Shown here: piece by piece, positions 1 to 8,260 of the stretch
Position numbering within the stretch: position 1 is the first letter of the stretch
Layout: each line of letters opens with the position of its first letter
Assembly (NCBI GenBank): GCA_910577225.1
Contig: CAJTMV010000002.1
Span: 62,001-126,000, forward strand
DNA from: an uncultured Eubacterium sp.
GTDB taxonomy: Bacteria; Bacillota; Clostridia; Lachnospirales; Lachnospiraceae
Direction: 5' to 3'
DNA length: 64,000 nucleotides
The notes under the pieces: generated by a model
The model's database searches: none
What the model saw: only the letters and a program-made list of their open reading frames with translations
Told to the model about the DNA's origin: nothing
Program-made: the position numbers and the translations under genes

Positions 1-211
1 GTTCCAGGTCAGGACACCGATATATCCTCCCTGCCAGTCCGGAATGTTTCCGCTTATAGAACGTGTTTTCCCGCCTTTATTGCCAAATGTATAGACAAAA
101 CTGCCGTCTGCCTTTACATCTGCTTTCAGGTGCAGCTTTTTGGAAAAGTCTATATTCTTACTGCCCTTTCCGTCATAATTCTCCTAATGCTGTTACATCA
201 TAATTTTCCAT
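1..211 (-). pseudogene. Frameshifted 5' end of a GH32 levanase/fructanase-like gene (runs off left edge)
   Basis: On the minus strand an ATG at 211 is preceded at 7 nt by a good Shine-Dalgarno (GGAAGGAG, 219-226). The frame reads MENYDVTALGEL and then stops. A second frame, opened right after a TAG, continues to the window edge and encodes residues such as NIDFSKKLHLKADVKADGS and IPDWQGGYIGVLTWN. This resembles the beta-sandwich accessory domain of secreted GH32 fructan hydrolases. The start and the coding frame do not match, so a small indel has broken the gene unless an unseen start is used. The intact GH32 gene and sugar ABC importer nearby fit a fructan-use locus. Family assignment is from memory; the catalytic part lies outside the window. 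Confidence 0.5.
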
Positions 212-403
212 AGTTTTTCTCCTTCCAATCCGTATATTTATCTGCATTCTTGTATTCTTACAATAACATGTATTTTACATTTGCTCGATCTCTTATTTAT
301 TATTTTTTTACAATTTTATCTCTATTTTTTATATTTGCTCATTTTTTTAACATTTATAATTTTATCAGGCCATATATTTTACCAAAAAGCCTTTTTCTTT
401 GGT

Positions 404-432
404 TTGACAGTATGCAGTTTGTCCATTATAAT
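404..432 (+). promoter_or_regulatory. Perfect sigma-A consensus promoter of the lacI-type gene
   Basis: TTGACA (404-409) and TATAAT (427-432) are separated by exactly 17 nt. The downstream ATG of the regulator is at 491. Both hexamers match the consensus exactly, which is rare, so unrepressed transcription should be strong. Confidence 0.85.
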
Positions 433-457
433 AAAAACAATGTAACATATACTGTCA
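405..457. promoter_or_regulatory. Inverted repeat overlapping the lacI-type promoter (possible operator)
   Basis: TGACAGTAT (405-413) overlaps the -35 hexamer and is repeated in inverted orientation as ATACTGTCA (449-457), downstream of the -10. Two 9-nt half-sites straddling a perfect promoter suggest autoregulation by the LacI-type protein encoded just downstream. Operator function is inference. Confidence 0.4.
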
Positions 458-490
458 CATAAAAAATGAACAAAAAGAAAGTGAGATACC

Positions 491-1567
491 ATGGCCGAAC
501 GAATTACCATACAAGATATCGCAGATGCACTTGGCCTTTCACGGAATACAGTGTCCAAAGCCATCAATAATACCGGAATCCTTGCTGACGCTACGAGGGA
601 AAAGGTCTTAAAGAAAGCCATCGAAATGGGCTATAAACAATTTTCTTATGTAAACATTCCAGGCATAGGAATACCCGGTGCAGATCCAGGCTGCACACTG
701 CCATTGAAAAAAAACGAAATTGCCCTGCTTACTGCCAATTTTATCGGCAATTCACATTTTGCATCCACCATGCTTGATAATTTCCAGCGCGGGGTTTCCG
801 ATTCCGGCTATACCTTTACCATGCACCGCATCCGGGAAAATGAAATCCGAAATCTGCAGCTGCCAAATTCCTATAATATAGAAAAGACTGCCGGCATCAT
901 CTGTGTGGAAATGTTTGACCAAAAATACTGTTCCATGCTCTGCGGACTGGGCACCCCTCTCCTTTTCGTAGATTCTCCTGCATCCGGTCTTGGAGAACCG
1001 CTGAAGGCTGATGTGCTCAGTATGGATAACCAGTCCAATATCCATGTCTTTGTCCATGAAATGGCAAAACGCGGCAAAAAAAGAATCGGTTATATCGGAA
1101 ACTGCATGCACTGCCAGTCATTTTTTGAACGCTTTTTAGGATACCGGAATGCCATGTATCTGTGCGGACTTTCCTGTTCGGAAGAATACTGCATCACAGG
1201 CCCTGCAGGCACCTGCGAATATCCTTCCCAAAAAGAATACAGGAAATATCTCAGGGAACGTATACAAAGCCTGGATTCTCTTCCGGATGTCTTTATCTGC
1301 GCCAATGACTTTGTTGCCATAGACGCGCTGCTCACATTTAAAGAGCTTGGCATCTGCGTTCCGAAAGATGTATGGATGTGCGGCTTTGATGATTCCCAGG
1401 AGTCAAGGATCACCTCACCGACTCTGACTACCATACATATCCACAGCCAGATTATGGGATTTTCAGCTGTCCATTTACTATTGTCCAGAATCAAGGACCC
1501 TTCTATGAACTACCGCAGGGTCTATACGGAAACAAGCCTGATCTACAGGGAGTCAACGGAAGATTAG
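491..1567 (+). CDS. LacI family transcriptional regulator
   Basis: The 358-residue protein starts with a classic LacI helix-turn-helix (residues 1-50: ITIQDIADALGLSRNTVSKA). A periplasmic-binding-protein-like effector domain follows, with the typical C-terminal run VWMCGFDDSQESRITSPTLTTI. It should bind an operator as a dimer or tetramer and be released by a sugar or sugar phosphate. A weak purine-rich RBS (GAAAGTGAG) precedes the ATG. The gene faces the GH32 and ABC importer genes and is the only intact regulator in the locus, so it is the likely controller of fructoside use (inference). It has a perfect consensus promoter with an inverted repeat overlapping it. It is separated from the following lacI pseudogene by a strong hairpin. 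Confidence 0.9.
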   Translation: MAERITIQDIADALGLSRNTVSKAINNTGILADATREKVLKKAIEMGYKQFSYVNIPGIGIPGADPGCTLPLKKNEIALLTANFIGNSHFASTMLDNFQRGVSDSGYTFTMHRIRENEIRNLQLPNSYNIEKTAGIICVEMFDQKYCSMLCGLGTPLLFVDSPASGLGEPLKADVLSMDNQSNIHVFVHEMAKRGKKRIGYIGNCMHCQSFFERFLGYRNAMYLCGLSCSEEYCITGPAGTCEYPSQKEYRKYLRERIQSLDSLPDVFICANDFVAIDALLTFKELGICVPKDVWMCGFDDSQESRITSPTLTTIHIHSQIMGFSAVHLLLSRIKDPSMNYRRVYTETSLIYRESTED

Positions 1568-1577
1568 CACGGATGGC

Positions 1578-1630
1578 GCATCCCGCAAACCGGGCATTGC
1601 AAGAACTGCGGTGCCCGGTTTGCGGGATGC
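1578..1630. terminator. Long hairpin between convergent lacI gene and lacI pseudogene
   Basis: A perfect 19-bp stem (1578-1596 with 1612-1630; arm begins GCATCCCGCAAACC) closes a 15-nt loop 10 nt after the lacI stop. There is no clear T-run on either side, so it may act as a bidirectional or imperfect terminator, or as an mRNA 3'-end stabiliser. Confidence 0.6.
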
Positions 1631-1649
1631 GATTCATATTCGGGAACTC

Positions 1650-2112
1650 TCATGACTCTGCAAGTGTAGTCCCGCCATAACCATAGGTAACCGGAAGGCA
1701 TATAAGCGGCGGCTTCTCCATTCTGCCGTCCCGAAGGAGCTGTTCCACGCACATTTCCGCGATTTCCCGTACTGGCTGGACGATCGTGGAGCATAGATAA
1801 TTTTTATCTCCAAAAACACGAATCCCGTCAAACCCAATCACCTGCACATCTTCCGGCACTTTCAGCCCAAGGCCCTCCAGCTCCTGGATTACAAAATATG
1901 CCAGCCCATCCGTCATGCAGAAAATTCCATCCAGTGTCATTTTGCCGTCTTTTATCTGCCTTGCGAGAAATTCCCGGAATCCGTCGTAAGACTCCCCTTC
2001 CCTGACAACCTTCATTTCATAATGCAGGTTCCGCAGCAGGCAGCCATTCAAAAATCCCGCCTGCTTCCCGCGCAACATCTTTCATTGTAGGCGCAGAACT
2101 TAGCTTCTTCAT
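1650..2112 (-). pseudogene. LacI family regulator with a large internal deletion and frameshift
   Basis: From the ATG at 2112 the frame encodes a canonical LacI N-terminus, MKKLSSAPTMKDVAREAG, and then breaks off. In another frame, from about 2060 to 1650, the sequence encodes only the C-terminal part of the effector domain (KMTLDGIFCMTDGLAYFV, VPEDVQVIGFDGIRVFGD, STIVQPVREIAEM). Most of the DNA-binding helices and the first effector lobe are missing and the junction is out of frame. This is a deletion derivative of a second regulator for the locus, lying just downstream of the GH32 gene. A spurious start at 2078 gives 142 residues without a DNA-binding domain. Confidence 0.8.
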
Positions 2113-2147
2113 AATAATTTCCTTCTTGCCGGCCAGATCTGGCACCA

Positions 2148-3635
2148 TCAGGCCAGATCATATTTTTCCACATCAATCTCCACTTCCCCATCCGCAAAAA
2201 AGGAAATCCCGTCTGCTTCCTGTTCCGTATACATTGTTGCCGTCATGACCTGTTCCCCGTCATTGACAAATACTTCTACGCTGAAACGGTCCAGGATCAT
2301 GCGAATCTTCAGCTCCCCGTTTTTGCTGTTCACCAGGCTTCTGCGCTGATGGATGATGGCTCTTCTGGAACCGGAGAATTTCCGGTCGATCTTTAAAATA
2401 GATTCCGCCGGCCGGAAACTCAGCGATGTATAAAACTCCTCATTCTGGGCAAAACGGACCGCAAATTTCCGGTACATTTTTCCAATGTCTTTCGGGCGGA
2501 TCGTAAGTTCCATGTCCGCCCTGCGGCCTTTTACCCCGTCTAAGCGGACCACGCCTGACACCGGTACATTTTCATGCACCGTCTTATTTTGACGCATGTT
2601 CAAAAGCTCCCGCAGCGGCTCCTGGTACAGCCTTCCATTTTTTATGGACAGTTCCCTTGGCAGGCTCATCTGCCCGTACCACAGCGGATGTTCTGACATG
2701 CGCAGGCTGCAGGTGTCCCAGTTCTGCATCCAGCCGATCATCACACGCCGCCCGTCCGGTGTCAGTACTGTCTGCGGCGCATAAAAATCAATTCCATAAT
2801 CGACAGACTGGTTGCATTCCTCCGTAAAGCTGTCTGTCTTTTCATCATAATCACCAATCAGGCACAGCGTACCATTTCCGTTGTGGTATTCAAATCCCTT
2901 AGGCATCATATCCTGCGGGCTGGATAAAAGCACCCATTTTCCATCCAGCTTAAAAAAGTCCGGGCATTCCCACATCAGGCCGAACCGATTATTATTTGCA
3001 CACAATACCTTTTTGTAGTCCCAGTGAAATCCGTTCGGGCTTGTAAACAGCAGAATCTGGCCGCTGCCATCCGCCGGACGGTTTCCAATGATACAGCAGT
3101 AAGTGCCGTCGTCCCTGCGCCATATTTTCGGATCACGGAAATCAAACCGGCTGCAGCCTTCCGGCAGGTCTGACTCATCCAGAACCGGATTTTTTTCATA
3201 TTTTTCATAATCCATTCCGTCACCAACCGCAATGCACTGTGTCTGCACTTCGCTGATGCCCCCGTTTCTCTGGCGTTCCCTTACCACACCGGTATACATC
3301 AAAAGCTGCCTGCCGTCGTCAAGTTCCACCGCACTCCCCGAAAAGCATCCGTCTCTGTCATAAAACTCATCCGGAGCCAGCGCTGCCGGAAGATGTTTCC
3401 AGTGCAGAAGGTCGCTGCTCACGGCATGCCCCCAGTGCATTGGCCCCCACTGGGAATCGAATGGATAATACTGGTAAAACATATGGTATTCCCCTTTGTA
3501 ATAGGAAAATCCATTCGGATCATTCATCCATCCAGTCCTTGCCGCCAGATGAAACGCTGGTTTTTCTTCCTCTTTTATCAGTTTTTCTGAAGCCTCTTCA
3601 TATTTACGGGCTTCCCGCAATGTCTGACTTGTCAT
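2148..3635 (-). CDS. GH32 beta-fructofuranosidase / sucrose-6-phosphate hydrolase
   Basis: This 495-residue protein is a cytoplasmic-type GH32 enzyme with no signal peptide. It hydrolyses terminal beta-fructosyl bonds of sucrose, sucrose-6-phosphate or short fructo-oligosaccharides. The nucleophile motif WMNDPNG lies near residue 37, FRDPKIW carries the conserved RDP, and WECPDFF carries the acid/base EC motif. A C-terminal beta-sandwich ends with FSVEVFVNDGEQVMTATMY, typical of the family. Of two nearby ATGs the second (3635) has the better spacing from AGGAGG. An ABC importer, not a PTS, lies upstream, so unphosphorylated oligofructosides are the more likely substrate (inference). A terminator between it and the binding-protein gene suggests partly independent transcription. 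Confidence 0.92.
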   Translation of the reverse strand: MTSQTLREARKYEEASEKLIKEEEKPAFHLAARTGWMNDPNGFSYYKGEYHMFYQYYPFDSQWGPMHWGHAVSSDLLHWKHLPAALAPDEFYDRDGCFSGSAVELDDGRQLLMYTGVVRERQRNGGISEVQTQCIAVGDGMDYEKYEKNPVLDESDLPEGCSRFDFRDPKIWRRDDGTYCCIIGNRPADGSGQILLFTSPNGFHWDYKKVLCANNNRFGLMWECPDFFKLDGKWVLLSSPQDMMPKGFEYHNGNGTLCLIGDYDEKTDSFTEECNQSVDYGIDFYAPQTVLTPDGRRVMIGWMQNWDTCSLRMSEHPLWYGQMSLPRELSIKNGRLYQEPLRELLNMRQNKTVHENVPVSGVVRLDGVKGRRADMELTIRPKDIGKMYRKFAVRFAQNEEFYTSLSFRPAESILKIDRKFSGSRRAIIHQRRSLVNSKNGELKIRMILDRFSVEVFVNDGEQVMTATMYTEQEADGISFFADGEVEIDVEKYDLA

Positions 3636-3702
3636 ACTCATCTCCTCCTAAAATCCTGTCCTGTCATACTCTTGCAAATAATGCAGGAAATTTTACATAG
3701 TT

Positions 3703-3762
3703 AAAAAAACTGCCGCATTAAGATCAAGAAAGATTTCTTTCGCCTTTTCTTAATACGGCAGT
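3703..3762 (-). terminator. Rho-independent terminator downstream of the sugar-binding lipoprotein gene
   Basis: Reading on the minus strand, a 15-bp stem with one mismatch (3748-3762 with 3709-3723) is followed at once by a run of T (3703-3708 complement). It lies between the binding-protein gene and the GH32 gene. Confidence 0.8.
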
Positions 3763-3829
3763 GCTCCAGGGACAGTTCCTATGCCCTGATTTCATTACAA
3801 TTCATAACTACACAGTTTTGCTGCAGATA

Positions 3830-5581
3830 CTATTCTGCATCTGTTCCAGTACCAGTTTCTGCATCTGTACCGGCTTCTGCATCTGCACCGGAATCCGAAG
3901 ATTCATCCCCGCTGCTTTCTTCATAATAAGCATCCAGATATTTCTGGAAAATAGACAGATATTCTTCCAGGCCATAAGCATCCAGATCTTTCAGAAACTT
4001 ATCCCAGTCAGCATCTGTAAAACCGTTCATAATCCAGTCTGATTTCTTTGCATTGATTGTCTTTTGAATATCAGCCTGCAGGTTAGAAATCTTTTCGGTA
4101 TCTTCCCTGCTCATAAATACGTTTGGATATACATATTTTCTGTTCATATCCGGTGTATACAGTTCTTTAATCCAGTCCAGACGATACTGAGCATCATCCG
4201 GACAGGTTACGTATACACCATAATATTCATCCAGAACTGCCAGAGGGCCTGCTACATTCTCCGCTTCACGTACTTCTACCGGAGACGCATCGCCCAGCGG
4301 CGCATGCTGAAGCATATCTTCTCCATTTTCATTTTTACCAAGTACGAAAATATCAAACTCATCATCCTCGCCGTAAGTACCCCAGTTATTCTGCGGAGAC
4401 TGGAACGGGTCATACATCTGATCGATCCATGCGCATACCAGCGCCGGATTTTCAGCAATCGAAGTGACAACACAGCGGCCGCGGTCATATCCGCTTGTAA
4501 AAGAACCGTTCGCCGGCGTAATATTTCTTGTATCCGCCGTAAGCGCCGGCAGCGGCACCCAGTCCGTAATATTATCAATGTTTCCGACATCCCAGGTAAA
4601 GCATACGCCGTAGCGGCCGGATTTCCCTTTCGATACATACGTAGACCATTCCTGAGTAAAAGCTTCCGGATCAATCAGTCCTTCCTCATACAGCTTATGC
4701 AGCCATGCAATCCCGTCTTTGAATCCCTGCTGTGTGGCAGAACAGATTACCTTCAAATCATCTGTAACCGCAATATGCCTGCCGCTGTCAGCATCGCCGT
4801 AGCCTTCGCCAAAGCCGTTTATGAGAATCGCCGGGTCCTCGCCGCCATTTAAAATACAAGACATCGGGATAATGCTTCCGTCAATGTTAAACTCTGCCTG
4901 GAGCTTTGAAGCGTTATCACGGAATGCAAGCAGCACCTGTTCAAATTCATCTACTGTTTCCGGCATTTCCAGCCCGAGGAAATCCATCCACTTTTTATTA
5001 ATAAAACTCATAGCACCGACTGTCTGGATTGCCGTCTTCCCGGATCCAAGCTGCTCAATCCATGGAAACGCCCAGATATGCCCGTTTGTATCGGTACTCA
5101 TAGTTCTGTATTCCGGAAATTTATCAAATACTGCTTTTAAATTCGGCATATATTTGTCGATATAGCCTTCCAGCGGAATAATCACGCCCTGCTCGCCGTA
5201 TTTCAGCAGATCGCTGTCGCCAAATCCTGCAGTAAAGACAAAATCTGTCAACGAATTCTTATTTGCCATAGCAAGCTTAATCTTGTCTCCCCACTGGTCG
5301 CCCTGAATTGCCGTCCAACTGACTTCTACATTGGTCTTTTCCTGCAGACGCTTAAAAATCGTCCTGTTATTCGGTTCAGACTCCGTATTTGCCGGATAAC
5401 TGATCAAACCGGTAAGCGTAGCTTTTTCTTTCAGCGGAAATTCCAGATCCGCGGTATCTACTTCCTGCACCTCCCCGCTCTTAGGCGCCTTACTCCCGCC
5501 GCCGCATCCTGCAGCCGTTACTGCAATGCTTGCTGCCAGCGCCGCTGCCATCATACGTTTTATAATCTGATGATACTTCAT
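3830..5581 (-). CDS. Sugar ABC transporter substrate-binding lipoprotein (LipO/YtcQ type)
   Basis: The 583-residue extracytoplasmic binding protein presents a sugar to the two permeases encoded upstream. The start chosen is the ATG at 5581 (MKYHQIIKRMM), which follows AAAGGGGAC; a longer frame to 5620 lacks a good RBS. Residues 1-25 form a signal peptide with lipobox TAAGC, and Cys26 is the lipidation site. The length and the region around TDWVPLPALTADTRNITPANGS match the large extracellular solute-binding family 1 members paired with LplB-type permeases. The last 30 or so residues are an odd low-complexity acidic tail (ESSGDESSDSGADAEAG) built from short tandem repeats. No ATP-binding subunit is encoded here, so a shared MsmX-like ATPase is presumed. 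Confidence 0.9.
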   Translation of the reverse strand: MKYHQIIKRMMAAALAASIAVTAAGCGGGSKAPKSGEVQEVDTADLEFPLKEKATLTGLISYPANTESEPNNRTIFKRLQEKTNVEVSWTAIQGDQWGDKIKLAMANKNSLTDFVFTAGFGDSDLLKYGEQGVIIPLEGYIDKYMPNLKAVFDKFPEYRTMSTDTNGHIWAFPWIEQLGSGKTAIQTVGAMSFINKKWMDFLGLEMPETVDEFEQVLLAFRDNASKLQAEFNIDGSIIPMSCILNGGEDPAILINGFGEGYGDADSGRHIAVTDDLKVICSATQQGFKDGIAWLHKLYEEGLIDPEAFTQEWSTYVSKGKSGRYGVCFTWDVGNIDNITDWVPLPALTADTRNITPANGSFTSGYDRGRCVVTSIAENPALVCAWIDQMYDPFQSPQNNWGTYGEDDEFDIFVLGKNENGEDMLQHAPLGDASPVEVREAENVAGPLAVLDEYYGVYVTCPDDAQYRLDWIKELYTPDMNRKYVYPNVFMSREDTEKISNLQADIQKTINAKKSDWIMNGFTDADWDKFLKDLDAYGLEEYLSIFQKYLDAYYEESSGDESSDSGADAEAGTDAETGTGTDAE

Positions 5582-5699
5582 AGTTGTCCCCTTTCCTTTT
5601 CTGTGCTTTTCTTTTTCCATATCGAATATTCCTGATTACAGACTGCATGCAGGCATTCCAATTCCGGTAACTGTCCGTCATGCTTTGCCATTATAAATT

Positions 5700-6599
5700 C
5701 TAGCCCTTTACAGAACCTGCCATAATGCCGGCATCGAAATATTTCTGGAAGAACGGATACATTACTAACAGCGGCAGGCTGGAAATAATGATTGTCGCAT
5801 ATTTCAAAAGCTCTGCCAGCTGTGCACGTTCTGCCGTACTCTGCATATCAGCGATCATGCCGGCTTCCGGCTGGTTCTGAATGAGGATGGAACGAAGCAC
5901 AAGCTGTAACGGCTGTTTTGCCGAATCATTCAGATATATCATCGCATCAAAGTAGCTGTTCCACATCGCAACAAACTGCCACAATGCCAGCACCGCAATG
6001 ACCGGCGTACATACCGGAAGCAGAATCTTAAAATAGTATGTAATCTCATTCGCCCCGTCTACTTCCGCAGCTTCCTGCAGTTCTCCCGGAATACCCTGAT
6101 AATAAGTACGCGCTATAATCATATTCCATACGCTGAACGCACCGGGAAGGATAATCGCCCACATGCTATCCAAAAGGCCCAGGTTACTTATTAATAAGTA
6201 GGTTGGAATTAACCCCCCCCCAAAAAACATTGTGATTACAAAGATGGTATTAAAGAAACCCTTTCCCTTAAAATCTGCCCTGGACATCGGATATGCAGCC
6301 AGAAGTGTAATAAATACAGATACCACAGTAAATACAACTGAATATATCACAGCATTCTTAAACCCAACCCAGATCTGCGCATTGGACATAACCCTATTGT
6401 ACGCTGTCAGCGTCCATTTTTCAAAATCAAACGTAATTCCCTTATTCTGCAGCGTAATCGGATCCATAAAAGATGCCACGATGATATAAATCATAGGAAT
6501 AATAATGGCAACGACAAACAGGCCGAGCAGTATGTATCCGGTTATGAGCAATGCCTTATCCTGTATGGAATATCTGGCAAATCTGCTTTTCTTTTTCAT
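5700..6599 (-). CDS. Carbohydrate ABC transporter permease (LplC/YtcP type)
   Basis: The 299-residue inner-membrane permease has about six membrane segments. The cytoplasmic EAA loop reads EAAEVDGANEITYYFKILL. The family hallmark FFGGGLIPTYLL is near residue 125. It starts 11 nt after the preceding permease gene, showing tight translational coupling, and precedes the binding-protein gene by about 120 nt. The Gly-Gly-Gly stretch is encoded by a run of nine G (forward-strand C9 near 6213), a possible slippage site. It should form a heterodimeric channel with the neighbouring permease. Confidence 0.92.
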   Translation of the reverse strand: MKKKSRFARYSIQDKALLITGYILLGLFVVAIIIPMIYIIVASFMDPITLQNKGITFDFEKWTLTAYNRVMSNAQIWVGFKNAVIYSVVFTVVSVFITLLAAYPMSRADFKGKGFFNTIFVITMFFGGGLIPTYLLISNLGLLDSMWAIILPGAFSVWNMIIARTYYQGIPGELQEAAEVDGANEITYYFKILLPVCTPVIAVLALWQFVAMWNSYFDAMIYLNDSAKQPLQLVLRSILIQNQPEAGMIADMQSTAERAQLAELLKYATIIISSLPLLVMYPFFQKYFDAGIMAGSVKG

Positions 6600-6610
6600 T
6601 TTGCTCCTCC

Positions 6611-7561
6611 TTATAATCCCTTGCCGTCATTCATCTTTTCGACGATTTTGTTAACAGAAATCAGAAGTATAACGTTAATCACGGTATTAAACAGGCCTAC
6701 TGCCGTAGAGAAACTGTAATCCCCGTCTATAAGACCTTTTTTATACACATATGTAGCAATGATTTCTGATGTGCCCATATTCAGGTCGGTCTGGAGCGCA
6801 TAGGCTTTTTCAAAACCGATGCTCATGATATTCCCTGCCTGCAGAATAAACTGAATCACTACCATATCTTTGATCGCCGGCCATTCTACTGCCTGGATCT
6901 GCTGCAGGATATTCGCGCCGTCAATCAGAGCCGCCTCTTTCAGCTCCTGGCTGGCATTTGATAACGAAGCTGTGTACATAATGGATGCCCAGCCTGCCCC
7001 CTGCCAGATGCCGCTTGCAATGTAAATAGTACGGAATGCTTCCGGCATCGTCATAAAGTTAAACTGGCTTCCCAGCAGTATGTTCACCGGACCTGTCACG
7101 GACAAGAGGATTCTTACAATACCGCACAATACAATTACCGAGATAAAGTTCGGCATGTAAAGCACAAGCTGGATCTTCTGCTTCAGCCCCTTGCTTTCAA
7201 TCCGGTTCAGCAGAAACGCAAGCAGAATCGGCACCGGAAATCCCCATAAAAGGCCGTAAATACTCAGCTTTAATGTATTAGCCAGATACGTCAGAAAATC
7301 AGGTGAGGATAAAAATCTCTGAAAATACTTAAATCCCACCCACTCGCTTCCCAGAATACCCGCGAACGGATTATAATCCTGGAATGCAATTGCTATGCCG
7401 CCCATCGGGATATACCTGAAAATGATAGTAAGCGCCAATGCCGGCAGCAGGAAGATCACATATAGCTGCCAGTGCTGTGTAACATAAAGGAGCACACCAT
7501 GCAATCCGCCCTGTCCTGTGTTCTGTTTCTGTGCAGAAACAGCTGTTCCATTTGTTTTCAT
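6611..7561 (-). CDS. Sugar ABC transporter permease (LplB type)
   Basis: This 316-residue protein is the first gene of the importer operon. The start is the ATG at 7561 (MKTNGTAVSAQ), preceded by AAAGGAGG; the frame upstream of it lies in the leader. The first membrane helix is around residues 33-53 (HWQLYVIFLLPALALTII), and the EAA loop is EAALIDGANILQQIQAVEWP. Together with the next permease it should form the translocation pore of a CUT1-type oligosaccharide importer. The promoter lies about 120 nt upstream. Confidence 0.92.
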   Translation of the reverse strand: MKTNGTAVSAQKQNTGQGGLHGVLLYVTQHWQLYVIFLLPALALTIIFRYIPMGGIAIAFQDYNPFAGILGSEWVGFKYFQRFLSSPDFLTYLANTLKLSIYGLLWGFPVPILLAFLLNRIESKGLKQKIQLVLYMPNFISVIVLCGIVRILLSVTGPVNILLGSQFNFMTMPEAFRTIYIASGIWQGAGWASIMYTASLSNASQELKEAALIDGANILQQIQAVEWPAIKDMVVIQFILQAGNIMSIGFEKAYALQTDLNMGTSEIIATYVYKKGLIDGDYSFSTAVGLFNTVINVILLISVNKIVEKMNDGKGL

Positions 7562-7677
7562 ATTTTCCTCCTTTCTTTTTAAAACCTTTTCTGCAGACTC
7601 ACATCTTCCTTTTGTAAATATATATATCACATCAGAATTGTGTATTTGTAAAACTGCGTCTCAGGTTTGTTATTGTT

Positions 7678-7706
7678 AATATAGCAGAGTTTTTCGAAAC
7701 CGTCAA
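7678..7706 (-). promoter_or_regulatory. Promoter of the ABC importer operon
   Basis: On the minus strand TTGACG (7706-7701) and TATATT (7683-7678) are spaced by 17 nt, about 117 nt upstream of the permease start codon. The leader between them and the gene is A/T-rich with no obvious riboswitch. Confidence 0.7.
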
Positions 7707-7732
7707 TCTATTTTTTGTCGTTTACACCCCGA

Positions 7733-7775
7733 TTTTTGTGCATTTAGCACTTTCAAACAAAATAGTGCACAAAAA
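7733..7775. promoter_or_regulatory. Inverted repeat upstream of the importer promoter
   Basis: TTTTTGTGCA (7733-7742) and TGCACAAAAA (7766-7775) form 10-nt inverted half-sites 33 nt apart (start to start), 27 nt upstream of the -35 of the importer promoter. This may be a regulator site or a weak hairpin for transcripts from either side. The role is inference. Confidence 0.35.
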
Positions 7776-7831
7776 ATTGTGAAATATTCCATCTTGATTT
7801 TATCCTGTTTTATATTTTTTATATTTTGCAT

Positions 7832-7859
7832 TTGACAAATTTATTTTATGCATTATAAT
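7832..7859 (+). promoter_or_regulatory. Perfect sigma-A hexamers upstream of the coiled-coil gene
   Basis: TTGACA (7832-7837) and TATAAT (7854-7859) are separated by 16 nt. The -10 end and the downstream leader are repeated at 8522-8571 in front of the YesL gene, which suggests this was originally the YesL promoter (inference). Confidence 0.8.
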
Positions 7860-7896
7860 AAAGGCAGGATTTACATTTTACATATTCCCACCAAAA
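7850..7896 (+). repeat. Imperfect direct repeat, copy 1 (leader of yesL-like gene)
   Basis: This copy starts GCATTATAATA and ends with the core CATTTTACATATTCCCAC-CAAAA. It matches 8522-8571 with a few indels; in the last 23 nt only one base differs. The two copies bracket the small coiled-coil gene. Confidence 0.75.
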
Positions 7897-7951
7897 CTGA
7901 TAGAGAATCCCATTTGTAATGCTGATCAGTACAGAAAGGAGAAAAGATATT

Positions 7952-8260
7952 ATGAATATTGGCAAAGAGGAATATATTAAAAGTCTGGAGGAACGAATAG
8001 AAAAACTTGAAAAACTATTTGAACATTTATGTATCGACCAATACAAAGAGATAACACTTACTCGTTGTTCCTTGGGAGATATCAAACTTGGTGATAATTG
8101 CAATATCACATTGAGTAGCTGCCCTGTTGGAAGTGTGATATCAGATATTGAAGATGCAGAAAATAGAGTTGATGATTTGGGAAATAGGATTGAGGATATA
8201 AGGAACGAGATTGATGATGCAGAAACTCGTTTGGATACATTGGAAAATGATTCTAAATGA
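7952..8260 (+). CDS. Small coiled-coil protein of unknown function
   Basis: The 102-residue product is not recognised. The ATG at 7952 follows AAGGAG with good spacing; an upstream in-frame ATG at 7919 has no RBS. Residues 1-28 (EEYIKSLEERIEKLEKLFEH) and about 66-100 (EDAENRVDDLGNRIEDIRNE) are heptad-patterned coiled coils. Between them is a short beta-like stretch with spaced Thr, Cys and Leu (ITLTRCSLGDIKLGDNC). That layout suggests a trimeric or dimeric stalk around a small folded centre. It lies in a segment bounded by direct repeats, and its AT-rich composition differs from neighbouring genes, so it may be an insertion. It could also be a non-functional cargo fragment. Confidence 0.6.
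   Translation: MNIGKEEYIKSLEERIEKLEKLFEHLCIDQYKEITLTRCSLGDIKLGDNCNITLSSCPVGSVISDIEDAENRVDDLGNRIEDIRNEIDDAETRLDTLENDSK

Noticed and set aside
4064..4852. Long plus-strand reading frame opposite the sugar-binding lipoprotein gene
   Set aside because: Antisense to a well-supported gene, no RBS, Arg/Ile-rich composition; a shadow frame.
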